From: Thermotogaceae bacterium
Lineage (GTDB): Bacteria > Thermotogota > Thermotogae > B21-G9 > HyVt-16
NCBI GenBank assembly: GCA_029981435.1
Contig: JARRBB010000010.1
Coordinates: 1-41,130 of the forward strand
DNA: 41,130 bases
Direction: 5' to 3'
Positions 15,863 to 26,740 of this stretch are shown one piece after another; positions within the stretch are counted from its first letter, which is position 1; each line of letters starts with the position of its first letter. The position numbers and the translations under genes are program-made. The notes beneath the pieces were generated by a model, which saw nothing but the letters and a program-made list of their open reading frames with translations, did not search any database and was not told the origin of the DNA.

Positions 15863-15876
15863 AGCCCCTCTTTTTA
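15851..15876. terminator. Bidirectional terminator (rpoC and the 58-residue ORF)
   Basis: AGAGGGGCTT and AAGCCCCTCT form a 10-bp stem with essentially no loop beyond G. T tracts follow on both strands (TTTTT on +; TTTGTTTTTTT on -). It ends the long ribosomal/RNA polymerase operon from the right and the small ORF from the left. Confidence 0.88.
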
Positions 15877-15887
15877 GTTTCTATAGA

Positions 15888-18800
15888 CTATCCTACCTGG
15901 CCTTCTGCCTGTGTAATTCCCTCAACGGATACCGCTTCTTCAATTTGTACACCTCTGTAAGATTCAAGACCTGTCCCTGCTGGTATCAGCTGTCCAACAA
16001 TCACGTTTTCTTTCAAGCCTTGCAACTTATCGACTCTTCCCTCAACAGCGGCTTCTGTAAGAACTTGCGGTGTCTGCTGGAACGAAGCCGCACTTAACCA
16101 TCCAGAATGTTCAAGTGATGCCTTGGTTATTCTGAGGAGTCTTCTGATATATTTTGCTGGTTCTTTTGCGTTTATCAATAATGTTTTCTTCTGACCATTC
16201 TCTGTTAGCACATCGATTTCTTTTATGTTTTTGCTTATGAGCTTTTCGAGAAGCTCTTTAGTTATTTTTTCACCTTCTTTTGCTATTTCTTTTACTTCAT
16301 CGTTTTCTTCGACAAGTATGTGATGAGCAAGAATTTTACCAAGCGCCTCAGATCTATTAATGTCTATCTTGGAATTATTTTTCATTATCTCTTCATTTAT
16401 TTTCCTGATTTCGACGAAATTCACGAGGTCGCCAGGCAGAAATTCTGTATCCCCAGGATCCGTTATTTCGACTTTTGCAAACATTTGTCTGATTATTATT
16501 TCGATATGTTTGTTGTGTATATCAACACCCTGCTCTGCATAGACACGTTTTATTTCTCTCAACAGATATTCTTCTGCCTTTCTTACTCCAAGAGATGCCA
16601 TCAGATTTTTCGGCCTTATTGCACCGGTTGTTAATTCCATTCCTTCGACCACTTTCTGGCCTATTTCAACTTTCGGTTTTGTACCACTTGGAACAGTATA
16701 CTCGTGAATCTTACCTTCGTAATCTTCGATGTATATTTTGCTACCTTTTTCATCACTTCTTATGTCTTTGACGAAACCTCTTACTTCACTGAAAACTCCT
16801 GAAGCTTCCTTAAGCTTTTTACGGGCCTCGAACAATTCTTCAGCCCTTGGAAGACCTTGGGTTATATCAGCTGTAGTTGCTATTCCACCTGTATGGAAAG
16901 TCCTCATGGTAAGCTGTGTACCGGGTTCTCCAATTGACTGTGCCGCAATTATTCCAACCGCTTCTCCAATTGTTATGATTTTATGATTCGAAAGATCCAT
17001 TCCATAGCACTTGGCACATACACCATTCTCGGCTTCACAGGTTAAAACTGATCTTATGATTATCGAGGGTCTAACCTCTAAAGTATCTATGAAATTATCT
17101 CTGAGCAACTTTGCAGTAAGAGGGTCTATCTTTTCTTCGATTTTCGTTATTTCGAATTTTCCATCTTTGCTTCGCACTTCCTCACATGCAATGGTTCCTA
17201 CAACTGGATAATAATCGAGTTTCACTGTTTCGACGTTATTTTCTTTCAATTTCTTGAAAATATCCCAGTTAACAACTGTTCCTGATTTGAAAAGAACTTT
17301 CCCATCTTCTGAATAAACATCTTCGGCAATTTCTGTATAAATTCTGGGAGGTTGTGTTGCTTCCAAAGGTTTAAAATAATCTTGATAATAAACCTTCACA
17401 GATTTTTTATAATTTGCAAGAAATTTGGCATCGTCATCGTTTAGTAACGTGTCTTTGGTGTATGTCCTCTGGCTGATCGAGTTCGTTAAAACCTCTTTTG
17501 TTTCAGGATCCAAAACATCTTCCGCAAGAACTCTACCAAATATATTTTTCTCGAGTGATTCAATTACTATTCCCTTGTCTCTTAACGCTGTAGCTTCTAT
17601 TCCACTGTGAGTACCACAATCGGTCGTGACTATAGTAACTGACTGAGCAACATCAACCAATCTTCTTGTAAGATAACCAGCATTCGAAGTCCTGAGTGCT
17701 GTATCTGCTGAGCCCTTCCTGGCTCCGTGAGTTGATATAAAGAATTCAATGACACTCAATCCTTCACGGAAGTTAGAAATTATAGGAATTTCTATTGTTC
17801 TTCCAGAAGGATCTGCCATTAAACCTCTCATTCCAGCCAATTGCTTCACCTGGTCGATGTTTCCTCTTGCACCAGAATTGACCATCATGTAGACGGGATT
17901 GAATGGATCTTTGGCGAGTTCTTCTGAAGTTACATCCTGTATTTTTTTCGTCGCCTCTTCCCAAACTTTTATCACTTGTCTGTATCTTTCATCAGGTGAC
18001 AGAAAACCTTTTTCAAATAGTTCTTCTATTTTTCTAACTTTTTCACGCGCCTGCTGAATTATTTCGTACTTTTTGGGAGAAATCTTAACATCTTTCACCG
18101 ATATCGTCAGTCCTGAAATTGTTGAGTAATGAAAGCCGAGATCTTTTAAGTCATCTAATAAATCGGCTGTTCTGTCTATCCCGTATTTTTTGAAAACATT
18201 GAAAACAAGTTCCTTTATTTGTTTTTTACCAAAAGTTTTAGAATAATCTCTCATATCTTCAGGAATTATTTCGTTGAATATCAACCTACCAAAGGTGGTT
18301 TTTACAATCTGATCATTTATTTTGACTCTGATTGGCGTATGCAAACCGATGTAACCGAACTCTTTGGCCAGTAGTGCTTCCTCTGGTGATGAGAAAGTTA
18401 TTTTACATTCAGGTAATTTTGGATTTTCTGCAGTTAAATAATATGCTCCGACTATTATATCTTTCCCTGGCATTGATATTGGTTCACCATGAGCAGGTGA
18501 TATTATGTTGTATCTTGAGAACATCAGAAATCTTGCCTCTGCTTGACTTGCAGCTGAAAGTGGTACATGAACAGCCATCTGGTCACCGTCAAAGTCCGCA
18601 TTGAAAGGAGGACAGACAAGTGGATGTAATTTTATAGCGTTTCCTTCAACGAGTTTAGGTATGAATGCCTGAATACTTATCCTGTGAAGTGTCGGCGCCC
18701 TGTTCAAAAGAACCGGATGGTCTTTTATAACTTCTTCGAGTATTTCCCAGGCCTGTGGCATTTCTTTTTCAATTATGGTACGTTTCAATTTTCTGGCAGA

Positions 18801-20825
18801 TTTACTTGTATCATCCTTTATCAATTTAGCCAGAACAAATGGCTTGAACAGTTCCATAGCCATCTTTTTCGGTATACCGCACTCATGGATCTTCAATTCA
18901 GGTCCGACAACTATAACAGCCCTTCCTGAGTAGTCAACTCTCTTACCAAGAAGGTTTCTCCTGAACCTTCCTTTCTTACCTTTAACCATGTCTGTAAGAG
19001 ATTTTAAAGGTCTGCCACCTCTATCTGTAACAGGTTTTGACATTCTTCCGTTGTAAATCAATGAATCAACTGATTCTTGAAGCATTCTCTTTTCGTTTCT
19101 TAATATTATATCTGGAACTCCAAGAGACATAAGTTTTTTAAGCCTGTTGTTCCTGTTTATAACTCTTCTATAAAGATCATTTAAATCCGTTGTAGCAAAT
19201 CTTCCACCCTCTATCTGTATCATAGGTCTCAAATCTGGTGGAAGAACCGGTAAAATATCCAAAACCATCCATTCAGGCTTGTTACCAGTTTTTATGAAAT
19301 CTTTTACCACCTTGAGTCTTTTCAACAATTTGAGAGCTTTTGTGCTCGATTTTGGAAGATCCTGCAATTCGGCTTCTAACTCTGTTTTCAACTTTTCAAG
19401 ATCAATTTTCTGAAGTAATTTCTTGATAGCCGCTGCTCCACTTTCAGCCTCTATTTTACCTGGATAGATAGTTTTATATGCTTCGTATTCATTGTCAACG
19501 ATTATGTCACCAACGTTTTTACCTATTTCCTTGGATATCTCCGGATCTATTTCGGTTATCATGACTATTGGCCTGTCATTCTCTACATCTGTTTCCACAT
19601 CAAATTCACCAGAATAATGTGCATCAAATATTTTGTATTCAGTCGTTGAAAGTATTTCATCATCGTATAGAAATCTGTCGGCTATTATATCGCCTTTTTT
19701 GATTTGATCGCCGTCTTTTACATAAATTATGGAACCTTCCATTATTGGATATTCTTTTTCTTGTATAACTCTCTCTATATAAATTTTCGAAGTATTCCTA
19801 ACCTCGTATTTTCCATCTTCTCTACCTTGTAATGAAAGATTTTTATCGAACACAAGCTTACCGGAGATAGTTGAAACAACAGCGGGAAGATAGCCTTCAG
19901 TCGTTATCTGATCTCCTTTCTTTATCTTCTGGCCATCTTTCACGAGGACTCTACTATTGTGAGGTATAACATACACTATTGGCTGATCTTTACTTGTAAC
20001 AAGTGGTTCCAGTCTTATGGTATTTGCCAATTCATCTATTCTGACAGTTCCATCAAAAGGCGAATATATCGGTGGAACCTGATGTTCTTTAACTATTTCA
20101 ACACCTTTATCAACTTTATCGCCATCTTTGAACTCGAGTACCATTCCAGGATAAACAGGATATTCTTCACTTACGGTCTCACGCACAATCACCCAGTTGA
20201 TATACCTTCCAGTATTTGTCTCTTCTTCTCTCAGAGTTACAATTCCATCTAAATCGCTTCTCACTGGTCCACGAGGATTTCTAACTTTCACTGCAATTTC
20301 TGCATCAAAATTCCATTTGGATTTGTAAATGTTGTACTCCGTTTCATAAAGCATATCGCCTTTTTCAAAAAGTGTTGATTTAGGATCGGTTATAAGATAA
20401 GTTTTCTCGATGATTCTGTGTGATCCAAAATAAATAACTTTTTCCAAATCCTTAGAAGTCATGTTCAAAAGCGTTGACAAAACACTTGGAGTCGATTTCA
20501 AGTACCAAACATGTACAATCGGTGATGCAAGCTCTATATGTCCCATTCTTCTTCTTCGAGCTTCTTTTGATTCAACTCTGACACCGCATCTTTCACAGAC
20601 GGTACCTTCGTATTTTTTGCCATTGTATTTACCACAACTGCATTCGTAGTCCTTGGTCGTTCCAAATATTCTTTCGCAAAATAATCCATCCCTTTCAGGT
20701 TTGAAAGTTCTGTAATTTATGGTTTCTGGTTTCTTAACTTCACCACTCGAAAGAGAACGCAAATACTCAGGTGAAGCTATGGAAATTTTTATCGCACCTA
20801 TTTTTTTGGTAGTACTCGTTGCCAT
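15888..20825 (-). CDS. rpoC: DNA-directed RNA polymerase subunit beta'
   Basis: About 1645 residues. An N-terminal zinc ribbon (ECSCGKYNG...CERCG, about 61-81) is followed by a large lineage-specific insertion (about 150-450). That insertion is built of barrel-sandwich-like repeats ([34 protein letters not shown]). The Mg-binding [12 protein letters not shown] motif lies near residue 745. A later Cys set (TTDCGT and [13 protein letters not shown]) binds the second zinc. The C-terminal part carries the trigger-loop region ([10 protein letters not shown]). Two adjacent ATGs exist; the second (20825) is six bases from GGAGG. It follows rpoB by 25 bases and ends the operon. Confidence 0.98.
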   Translation of the reverse strand: MATSTTKKIGAIKISIASPEYLRSLSSGEVKKPETINYRTFKPERDGLFCERIFGTTKDYECSCGKYNGKKYEGTVCERCGVRVESKEARRRRMGHIELASPIVHVWYLKSTPSVLSTLLNMTSKDLEKVIYFGSHRIIEKTYLITDPKSTLFEKGDMLYETEYNIYKSKWNFDAEIAVKVRNPRGPVRSDLDGIVTLREEETNTGRYINWVIVRETVSEEYPVYPGMVLEFKDGDKVDKGVEIVKEHQVPPIYSPFDGTVRIDELANTIRLEPLVTSKDQPIVYVIPHNSRVLVKDGQKIKKGDQITTEGYLPAVVSTISGKLVFDKNLSLQGREDGKYEVRNTSKIYIERVIQEKEYPIMEGSIIYVKDGDQIKKGDIIADRFLYDDEILSTTEYKIFDAHYSGEFDVETDVENDRPIVMITEIDPEISKEIGKNVGDIIVDNEYEAYKTIYPGKIEAESGAAAIKKLLQKIDLEKLKTELEAELQDLPKSSTKALKLLKRLKVVKDFIKTGNKPEWMVLDILPVLPPDLRPMIQIEGGRFATTDLNDLYRRVINRNNRLKKLMSLGVPDIILRNEKRMLQESVDSLIYNGRMSKPVTDRGGRPLKSLTDMVKGKKGRFRRNLLGKRVDYSGRAVIVVGPELKIHECGIPKKMAMELFKPFVLAKLIKDDTSKSARKLKRTIIEKEMPQAWEILEEVIKDHPVLLNRAPTLHRISIQAFIPKLVEGNAIKLHPLVCPPFNADFDGDQMAVHVPLSAASQAEARFLMFSRYNIISPAHGEPISMPGKDIIVGAYYLTAENPKLPECKITFSSPEEALLAKEFGYIGLHTPIRVKINDQIVKTTFGRLIFNEIIPEDMRDYSKTFGKKQIKELVFNVFKKYGIDRTADLLDDLKDLGFHYSTISGLTISVKDVKISPKKYEIIQQAREKVRKIEELFEKGFLSPDERYRQVIKVWEEATKKIQDVTSEELAKDPFNPVYMMVNSGARGNIDQVKQLAGMRGLMADPSGRTIEIPIISNFREGLSVIEFFISTHGARKGSADTALRTSNAGYLTRRLVDVAQSVTIVTTDCGTHSGIEATALRDKGIVIESLEKNIFGRVLAEDVLDPETKEVLTNSISQRTYTKDTLLNDDDAKFLANYKKSVKVYYQDYFKPLEATQPPRIYTEIAEDVYSEDGKVLFKSGTVVNWDIFKKLKENNVETVKLDYYPVVGTIACEEVRSKDGKFEITKIEEKIDPLTAKLLRDNFIDTLEVRPSIIIRSVLTCEAENGVCAKCYGMDLSNHKIITIGEAVGIIAAQSIGEPGTQLTMRTFHTGGIATTADITQGLPRAEELFEARKKLKEASGVFSEVRGFVKDIRSDEKGSKIYIEDYEGKIHEYTVPSGTKPKVEIGQKVVEGMELTTGAIRPKNLMASLGVRKAEEYLLREIKRVYAEQGVDIHNKHIEIIIRQMFAKVEITDPGDTEFLPGDLVNFVEIRKINEEIMKNNSKIDINRSEALGKILAHHILVEENDEVKEIAKEGEKITKELLEKLISKNIKEIDVLTENGQKKTLLINAKEPAKYIRRLLRITKASLEHSGWLSAASFQQTPQVLTEAAVEGRVDKLQGLKENVIVGQLIPAGTGLESYRGVQIEEAVSVEGITQAEGQVG

Positions 20826-20842
20826 CATATCCCTCCTCGAAG

Positions 20843-20862
20843 GGATTCATCATAATGAATCC
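20843..20862. repeat. Perfect hairpin across the rpoB stop codon
   Basis: GGATTCAT and ATGAATCC form an 8-bp perfect stem with a four-base loop. It covers the last rpoB codons and the start of the rpoB-rpoC spacer. No T tract follows, so it is not an intrinsic terminator; it could be an RNA-processing or stability element. Confidence 0.6.
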
Positions 20863-23800
20863 AGATTTAACTCATTACCATCTTCATCATAAACTCTTAC
20901 GTCAAGAGCAAGGGCTTGAAGCTCCTTAATCAAAACTTTGAAACTTTCCGGAATCCCAGGTTCTGGAATATTCCTATCTTTTAATATTGCTTTGTAAACT
21001 TCATTTCTACCCTTAACATCATCTGACTTTACATTCAACATTTCGCTCAAAGTGTGAGCAGCACCGTAAGCCTCAAGAGCCCAGACTTCCATTTCACCAA
21101 ATCTTTGACCACCGAATTGTGCCTTACCTCCAAGAGGTTGCTGGTGTATCAGAGAATAAGGTCCTGTACTTCTTGCATGTATTTTATCCTGTGCAATGTG
21201 AATCAGCTTCATCATGTACATGTATCCGACCACAACCGGTTGTTCAAAAGGAAGCCCTGTTCTTCCGTCTCGCAATATCACTTTACCCGTTTTTTCCTCC
21301 TCAGAATCACCTTCATCAAGTTTGAACTGTTTTCTGAGTCTGTACAGTTCTTCCATTATCTCGTCTTCCTTCGCACCTTCGAAAACCGGAGTGGCGACAT
21401 ACGTATTAGTTAGCTTTGCAAGCCAGCCAAGATGTGTTTCAAGTATTTGTCCAATATTCATTCTTGATGGAACTCCAAGAGGGCTCAGTACCATGTCTAC
21501 AGGTGTTCCATCTGGTAAGAAAGGCATGTCTTCTTTAGCGAGAATCTTAGAGACAACACCTTTATTACCGTGTCTTCCTGCCAGTTTGTCGCCAACATCA
21601 AGAGGTTTCCTGCTTGCCACATAAACTTTTATGAGTTTGTTAACACCGGCGCCAAGTTCTGAAACTTCTTCACGGTCGAAAATTTTAACATCTATCACTC
21701 TACCCTGAACACCATGTGGTAGTCTTAAAGAGGTATCTTGAACATCTCTTCCTTTTTCTCCGAAAACTGATCTAATTATTTTTTCCTCAGGCGTTATATC
21801 CTCTTCACCTTTTGGAGTAACTTTACCCACAAGAACATCCTTTGAACTGACAAAAGCGCCAATCCTTACTATACCGTTTTCATCGAGATTTCTCAACAGC
21901 TCTTTATTAACATTTGGAATTTCAGCTGTAACTTCTTCTGGACCAAGTCTTGTTTCTCTAACATGTGTCTCATAAACTTCTATATGTATAGATGTAAAAG
22001 TATCCTCTTCCAACAATTTTTCACTAATAAGGATCGCATCTTCAAAATTGTAACCTTCCCAGGGCATGAAAGCGACGAGAACATTTTTACCAAGCGCAAG
22101 TTCACCCATATCGGTCGCGGGACCATCAGCTATTGGTTCACCCTTTCTAACGAAATCACCTGCTTCTACTATTGGTCTCTGATTTATGCACGTATCCTGA
22201 TTCGATCTTAAAAACTTCAAAAGTCTGTATTCATCAATTATTGGTTTTCCCTTTTCATCTTTTAAAGGATTCTGTTTCTCATCCGTTCTTTGGATCACAA
22301 TCTTTCGACTATCAACCTTTTTCACTATTCCGTCGTGTTTAGCGAGTATAACATATCCTGAATCTCTCGCTGCTATTGCTTCCATTCCCGTGCCAACCAG
22401 AGGTGCATCTGGCTTCACAAGTGGAACAGCTTGCCTTTGCATGTTAGAACCCATCAATGCCCTGTTAGCATCATCATGTTCAAGAAATGGAATCAAAGAA
22501 GTTGAAACACTCACTATCTGTTTTGGGGATACATCCATGAAATCTACTTCTTCTCTTGGAACGTATTTTATTGTTTCCATGTATCTGACAGGTATCATAT
22601 CTTCAACAAGATAACCTTCTTCATCAACCTTAGTACTTGCCTGAGTAATGTTGTACTTTTCTTCCTCATCTGCTGTCAGGTAAACTATTTCATTGGTAAC
22701 CTTTCCATTCACGACTTTTCTGTAAGGGGTCATCAAAAATCCGTATTTATCTATAGTAGTGTAAGTAGCCATTGAAGTTATCAACCCAATGTTAGCTCCT
22801 TCTGGAGTTTCGATTGGACACATTCTTCCATAATGTGAATGATGAACATCTCTGACTTCGAATCTCGCATGTTCTTTTTTCAGACCACCAGGACCTATGG
22901 CTGACAGTCTTCTCTTATGTGTGAGTTCAGCGAGAGGGTTTATCTGATCCATAAATTGCGAAAGCTGACTGCCTGCAAAGAATTGATTCATAATGGCTAT
23001 CATTGGTCTTACATTTATCAAACTCTGAACAGATATCTTGTCCAGTGATGAATAGAGAGTGAGTTTCTCCTGAATTATCTTCTGTATTCTTGAAAATGCA
23101 CGTTCAAACTCGAGTTTTATCAACTCACCGACTGTTCTAACACGTTTGTTGCCAAGATGGTCTTTTGTATCCAGATACTCCGGATGTGATTCCAGCTGTA
23201 AAACATGTCTGGTTGCAAGGATTATATCCATTGGTGTCAGAACCAATTCATCAACATTGTATTCTTTGATCTCTTCTCCAATTTCTCTCAGATAATTCTC
23301 ATAAGCTATCTGTAATCTATGATTCAACTTGTGACGGCCTACTTCTGACAAATCGAATTTTTCACTGTTGAAATAAAGTCCCATTAGATAAGTTCTTGCA
23401 GCATTTATTCTCGGTATTTCACCCGGCCTTAATTTTCTGAAAAGTTCTATGCATGCCTCATCACTATTATAATTCTGAGCTTCATCACTGAGTGATTCAA
23501 ACGATTTTTGAATGTAGGGATCAAGTATTTTTATCTTCTTAATATCGGAGTTAATTATATCTTCAAAAACTTTTGAGTTTAATTTTTCACCAGCGCTAAC
23601 TATAATTCTTCCAGAACCAGTTTTAATATCTTCCACCACAATTGAACCTTCTATCTCCACCAGGTCCTCAATGTCAATTATGTCAACAGTTCTCGGGAAA
23701 AATCTGAAAAGTTCCATGTTGTCATCGAATCCAATCGCCTTCAAAAAGAGAACAAGGTTAACTTTCCTTCTTCTATCTATTCTCACATGAACGGATTCTT

Positions 23801-24356
23801 TGTTGAGATTATGTATTATTTCAAGCCATGCTCCCCTAACCGGCAAAAAGTGTGCTATGTATATTGGCTTCATTGAAAAGCTTGTCCTCGGCTCTTCAAC
23901 AAAATAAATACCTGGGGATCTGACAAGCTGATTAACCACTACTCTTTCTGCGCCATTTATTATGAAAGTTGCTCTATCGGTCATTTTTGGGACGTGGCCG
24001 AGAAAGGCTTCTTCTTCTTTTATTTCACCGGTATTTATATCTGTTATTCTTATTAAAACATACACCGGGACGTTGTAGGTGAGCCCTTTTTCTTTACATT
24101 CTTCCTCTGAATCCTTAGGATCACCAATTCTTGTGGATATGAATTCAAGTGAAAAACCCTTCTCGTTTCTGCGCAGATCTGCCTTATGCGGTTGAGAAAC
24201 TATTGGCGAGAATTTCTTCAAAACTTCCATTATTCCATTTTCAAGGAAGTTTTTGTAAGAATCTATCTGCACACTCAACAGGTTTGGTACTTCCATAACC
24301 TCTTCAAGATTTCCGTAAACCACTCTTTCCCTTTTCCCAAACCTCTTTGTTCTCAT
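20850..24356 (-). CDS. rpoB: DNA-directed RNA polymerase subunit beta
   Basis: 1168 residues from ATG 24356, which has AGAGGTGG upstream. A longer frame from 24413 would begin inside the rplL-rpoB hairpin and adds an unrelated leader. The rifampicin region ([30 protein letters not shown]) is intact at the Asp516, His526 and Ser531 positions, with Ile where E. coli has Asn518. [28 protein letters not shown] and the C-terminal [25 protein letters not shown] block are present. It is well below the E. coli length of 1342, so large lineage insertions are missing or short. Confidence 0.98.
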   Translation of the reverse strand: MRTKRFGKRERVVYGNLEEVMEVPNLLSVQIDSYKNFLENGIMEVLKKFSPIVSQPHKADLRRNEKGFSLEFISTRIGDPKDSEEECKEKGLTYNVPVYVLIRITDINTGEIKEEEAFLGHVPKMTDRATFIINGAERVVVNQLVRSPGIYFVEEPRTSFSMKPIYIAHFLPVRGAWLEIIHNLNKESVHVRIDRRRKVNLVLFLKAIGFDDNMELFRFFPRTVDIIDIEDLVEIEGSIVVEDIKTGSGRIIVSAGEKLNSKVFEDIINSDIKKIKILDPYIQKSFESLSDEAQNYNSDEACIELFRKLRPGEIPRINAARTYLMGLYFNSEKFDLSEVGRHKLNHRLQIAYENYLREIGEEIKEYNVDELVLTPMDIILATRHVLQLESHPEYLDTKDHLGNKRVRTVGELIKLEFERAFSRIQKIIQEKLTLYSSLDKISVQSLINVRPMIAIMNQFFAGSQLSQFMDQINPLAELTHKRRLSAIGPGGLKKEHARFEVRDVHHSHYGRMCPIETPEGANIGLITSMATYTTIDKYGFLMTPYRKVVNGKVTNEIVYLTADEEEKYNITQASTKVDEEGYLVEDMIPVRYMETIKYVPREEVDFMDVSPKQIVSVSTSLIPFLEHDDANRALMGSNMQRQAVPLVKPDAPLVGTGMEAIAARDSGYVILAKHDGIVKKVDSRKIVIQRTDEKQNPLKDEKGKPIIDEYRLLKFLRSNQDTCINQRPIVEAGDFVRKGEPIADGPATDMGELALGKNVLVAFMPWEGYNFEDAILISEKLLEEDTFTSIHIEVYETHVRETRLGPEEVTAEIPNVNKELLRNLDENGIVRIGAFVSSKDVLVGKVTPKGEEDITPEEKIIRSVFGEKGRDVQDTSLRLPHGVQGRVIDVKIFDREEVSELGAGVNKLIKVYVASRKPLDVGDKLAGRHGNKGVVSKILAKEDMPFLPDGTPVDMVLSPLGVPSRMNIGQILETHLGWLAKLTNTYVATPVFEGAKEDEIMEELYRLRKQFKLDEGDSEEEKTGKVILRDGRTGLPFEQPVVVGYMYMMKLIHIAQDKIHARSTGPYSLIHQQPLGGKAQFGGQRFGEMEVWALEAYGAAHTLSEMLNVKSDDVKGRNEVYKAILKDRNIPEPGIPESFKVLIKELQALALDVRVYDEDGNELNLDSL

Positions 24357-24387
24357 TTTACCACCTCTTTGATAAATTGAGAAACAA

Positions 24388-24423
24388 CCCACATCAGGTT
24401 TTATCTTTTTCACCTGACGTGGG
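24388..24423 (-). promoter_or_regulatory. Hairpin between rplL and rpoB (attenuator or processing site)
   Basis: CCCACGTCAGGT and ACCTGATGTGGG pair over about 12 positions around a 12-base A-rich loop, followed on the minus strand by TTGTTTC. The U tract is weak, so partial termination (reducing rpoBC relative to L7/L12) or RNase processing are both possible. Confidence 0.7.
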
Positions 24424-24447
24424 GTATTTTGTTTCTCTTTTTAAATT

Positions 24448-24837
24448 TTATTTAATTTCTACTTCTGCTCCAGCTTCTTCAAGCTTCTTCTTCAATTCCT
24501 CAGCTTCTTCTTTTGTAACTCCAGATTTAATGAGAGCATCTGGAGAACCTGCTTTTTCAACAAGATCCTTGGCTTCTTTCAATCCAAGTCCTGTTATTTC
24601 TCTAACTACCTTTATAACCTGAATTTTGTTTGAGCCAAAGCTCTTCAACAGAACATCGAAAGATGTCTTTTCTTCTACTTCTGCAGCTGCACCACCTGCT
24701 GCACCACCAGGAACTGCTGCTACTGCTACTGGAGCTGCTGCACTGACTCCAAACTTTTCTTCGAGTTCCTTAACTAATTCCGCTAATTCTGCAACACTCA
24801 TTTCTTCGATTGCCTTGATTATGTCTTCTTTAGTCAT
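24448..24837 (-). CDS. rplL: 50S ribosomal protein L7/L12
   Basis: 129 residues. The N-terminal dimerisation helices ([24 protein letters not shown]) are joined by an Ala/Gly hinge to the factor-binding C-terminal domain. That domain contains [27 protein letters not shown]. It binds L10 as dimers on the ribosomal stalk and recruits translation GTPases. It starts three bases after rplJ and is separated from rpoB by a hairpin. Confidence 0.98.
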   Translation of the reverse strand: MTKEDIIKAIEEMSVAELAELVKELEEKFGVSAAAPVAVAAVPGGAAGGAAAEVEEKTSFDVLLKSFGSNKIQVIKVVREITGLGLKEAKDLVEKAGSPDALIKSGVTKEEAEELKKKLEEAGAEVEIK

Positions 24838-24840
24838 GAA

Positions 24841-25377
24841 TTATTCACCTCCACCTGATTTCTTTTCTTTTATAGCATTTAAAGCATACAGGAATTTTCT
24901 TAAAATACCACTTAAGGAGAAAACGAGCCCAGTTATAGGTGCCTGCATACGATTCAGCAAAGTAGCAAGAAGTTCTTCTCTTGATGGGAGTTTGGAGTAT
25001 TCCACAACCTGTTCCGAGTTTATGAGGTCTCCGTAGAAATATCCACCCTTGAATTTCAAACTTTCATTCGATTTTCCAAATTTCACAAGCACTTTAAGTA
25101 TATCAACTGGTTCTCCACCAGTCGAATAAACGACGGCTGTTGTACCTGTTAAAAATTGGGAATGTTCGTCTGAAAAACCGGCCTTTTGAAGAGCAAGATT
25201 CAAAAGCTTATTTTTTACAACTCTTATTTTCGCACCGGTTTCAGAAAGCATACTCCTTAGTTCATTGAATTGAGCAACGTTTAAACCTTTATAATCTACC
25301 ATAAGAACAAGGTCATTATCTTTAAAAGCCTCTGTTAAGTTTTCAACTATTACAACCTTTTGCTGCTTAGTGAGCAC
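24841..25377 (-). CDS. rplJ: 50S ribosomal protein L10
   Basis: 178 residues from a GTG start with GGGAGG nine bases upstream. The N-terminal domain (LMVDYKGLNVAQFNELRSMLSETGAKIRVVKNKL split over about 28-60) anchors to 23S rRNA and the C-terminal helix carries L7/L12 dimers. It is preceded by an L10 leader RNA and an attenuator hairpin, so L10-L12 feedback control is expected. Confidence 0.97.
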   Translation of the reverse strand: MLTKQQKVVIVENLTEAFKDNDLVLMVDYKGLNVAQFNELRSMLSETGAKIRVVKNKLLNLALQKAGFSDEHSQFLTGTTAVVYSTGGEPVDILKVLVKFGKSNESLKFKGGYFYGDLINSEQVVEYSKLPSREELLATLLNRMQAPITGLVFSLSGILRKFLYALNAIKEKKSGGGE

Positions 25378-25402
25378 TCTTTTTTACCTCCCTTCTTTAA
25401 AG

Positions 25403-25428
25403 AAAAAGGACCTCGCAAATTTGAGGTC
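25403..25428 (-). terminator. Attenuator hairpin before rplJ
   Basis: GACCTC and GAGGTC form a stem, extended by AAATTT-like pairs, followed on the minus strand by CTTTTTCTTT. Placed directly after the L10 leader and just before the rplJ ribosome binding site, as expected of a regulated terminator. Confidence 0.8.
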
Positions 25429-25438
25429 GTGACCTTAC

Positions 25439-25503
25439 GGCCACACCTCGGTAGGTGGCTTACAGCCTTTAAATTGTTTTGCCTACTGTCTTCGGTGTGC
25501 CAC
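25439..25503 (-). ncRNA. Ribosomal protein L10 leader
   Basis: The leader has the recognised L10-leader architecture. GGCACACC pairs with GGTGTGGCC, then the kink-turn internal loop GAAGACAG opposite CGAG is followed by GTAGG/CCTAC. A terminal hairpin (GGCTGTAAGCC) completes it. The L10(L12)4 complex binds such leaders and represses rplJL expression; the adjacent terminator suggests transcriptional attenuation. Confidence 0.88.
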
Positions 25504-25543
25504 AATTGATATTGGATGTTTTCATATATATTCAACAAAGTTA

Positions 25544-26245
25544 TCAGCTAACTTCGAGACTACTTAAATCGAGTTTCAGTCCCGGACCCATAGTAGGTGC
25601 AACCGCAATCTTTTCTATGAATTTTCCTTTAACTGCCTGAGGTCTCATAGAATTTATCTGTCTCACAGCTTCTTTTATGTTTTCCTTCAATTTATCTTCT
25701 TCAAAAGAAGCTTTACCAACCGGTAAATGGAGATTACCTGTTCTATCGTTTCTGATTTCAACTCTACCTGCTTTGAACTCTTTTACTGCCTTTGCAACAT
25801 CCTGTGTGACTGTGCCCGATTTAGGTGATGGCATCAATCCTCTTGGTCCAAGGATCTTACCCAATTTACCAACAAATCTCATCATTTCAGGCGTTGCTAT
25901 TGCAACGTCGAAATCAACAAATCCTTCGTTCTGTATCTTTTCAATCAGTTCTTCTGCACCAACATAGTCAGCACCCGCTTCTTTAGCTTCTTCAGCTTCG
26001 TTACCTTTGGCAAAAACCAGAACTCTGACGTCTTTACCAGTACCATGCGGTAGCGAAATTGTTCCACGAATCTGTTCCTCACTCTTTCTTGGATCTATGT
26101 TTGTTTTTATTGCAAGTTCAACTGTCTCATCGAATTTGGCCGTTGCCAGCTGTTTGAGTAAACCAACTGCTTCATCAAGAGTGTAAAATCTATTTCTGTC
26201 AATAAGTTGTCTTAACTGCAAATACCTTTTAGATCTTTTCGGCAT
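25544..26245 (-). CDS. rplA: 50S ribosomal protein L1
   Basis: 233 residues from ATG 26245, which has AAGGAGGGG upstream. An extension to 26269 would start inside rplK and is rejected. [33 protein letters not shown] and the C-terminal [20 protein letters not shown] are typical. It binds the L1 stalk of 23S rRNA and helps release of E-site tRNA. It follows rplK. Confidence 0.98.
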   Translation of the reverse strand: MPKRSKRYLQLRQLIDRNRFYTLDEAVGLLKQLATAKFDETVELAIKTNIDPRKSEEQIRGTISLPHGTGKDVRVLVFAKGNEAEEAKEAGADYVGAEELIEKIQNEGFVDFDVAIATPEMMRFVGKLGKILGPRGLMPSPKSGTVTQDVAKAVKEFKAGRVEIRNDRTGNLHLPVGKASFEEDKLKENIKEAVRQINSMRPQAVKGKFIEKIAVAPTMGPGLKLDLSSLEVS

Positions 26246-26258
26246 TCTCCACCCCTCC

Positions 26259-26684
26259 TTAATCCACAACTTCTATTCCCATGCTTCTTGCTGTACCTTC
26301 GATTATTTTCATGGCTGCTTCTACGTCGCGGGCGTTGAGGTCTTTCATCTTCAATTCGGCAATTTCCCTTACCTGTTGTCTTGTAACTTTTCCAACCTTT
26401 ACCCTATTAGGTTCACTGGAACCTTTCTCGATTTTAGCAGCCTGTTTTAACAAGAAAGAAGCGGGTGGAGTTTTGGTAATAAACGTAAAAGATCTGTCTT
26501 CATAAATGGTCACAACCACAGGAATTAACATTCCAGCCTTATCAGCTGTTGCAGCGTTGAAACTTTTACAGAACTCCATCAAATTTACACCATGCTGCCC
26601 CAAAGCAGGTCCAACAGGTGGAGCTGGTGTTGCTTTACCTGCAGGTAACTGTAACCTAACCTGCGCAACTACTTTCTTAGCCAT
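26259..26684 (-). CDS. rplK: 50S ribosomal protein L11
   Basis: 141 residues. [26 protein letters not shown] at the N-terminus and the rRNA-binding C-terminal domain ([22 protein letters not shown]) are intact. It binds the GTPase-associated region of 23S rRNA. ATG is preceded by AAAGGAGG. Confidence 0.98.
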   Translation of the reverse strand: MAKKVVAQVRLQLPAGKATPAPPVGPALGQHGVNLMEFCKSFNAATADKAGMLIPVVVTIYEDRSFTFITKTPPASFLLKQAAKIEKGSSEPNRVKVGKVTRQQVREIAELKMKDLNARDVEAAMKIIEGTARSMGIEVVD

Positions 26685-26740
26685 TTTTAAAACCTCCTTT
26701 GTGGTTCATGCGGGTTTTAACCCTCCCACTTTTTTGAGAA

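Noticed and set aside
24626-25036. Long + strand open frame over rplL/rplJ
   Set aside because: It is the mirror of Ala/Gly/Glu-rich coding on the other strand, with no promoter or ribosome binding site; L7/L12 and L10 explain the DNA.
25350-25538. Open frame of 62 codons on the minus strand across the rplA-rplJ spacer
   Set aside because: It lies entirely over the L10 leader and attenuator, has no ribosome binding site and overlaps the rplJ start.
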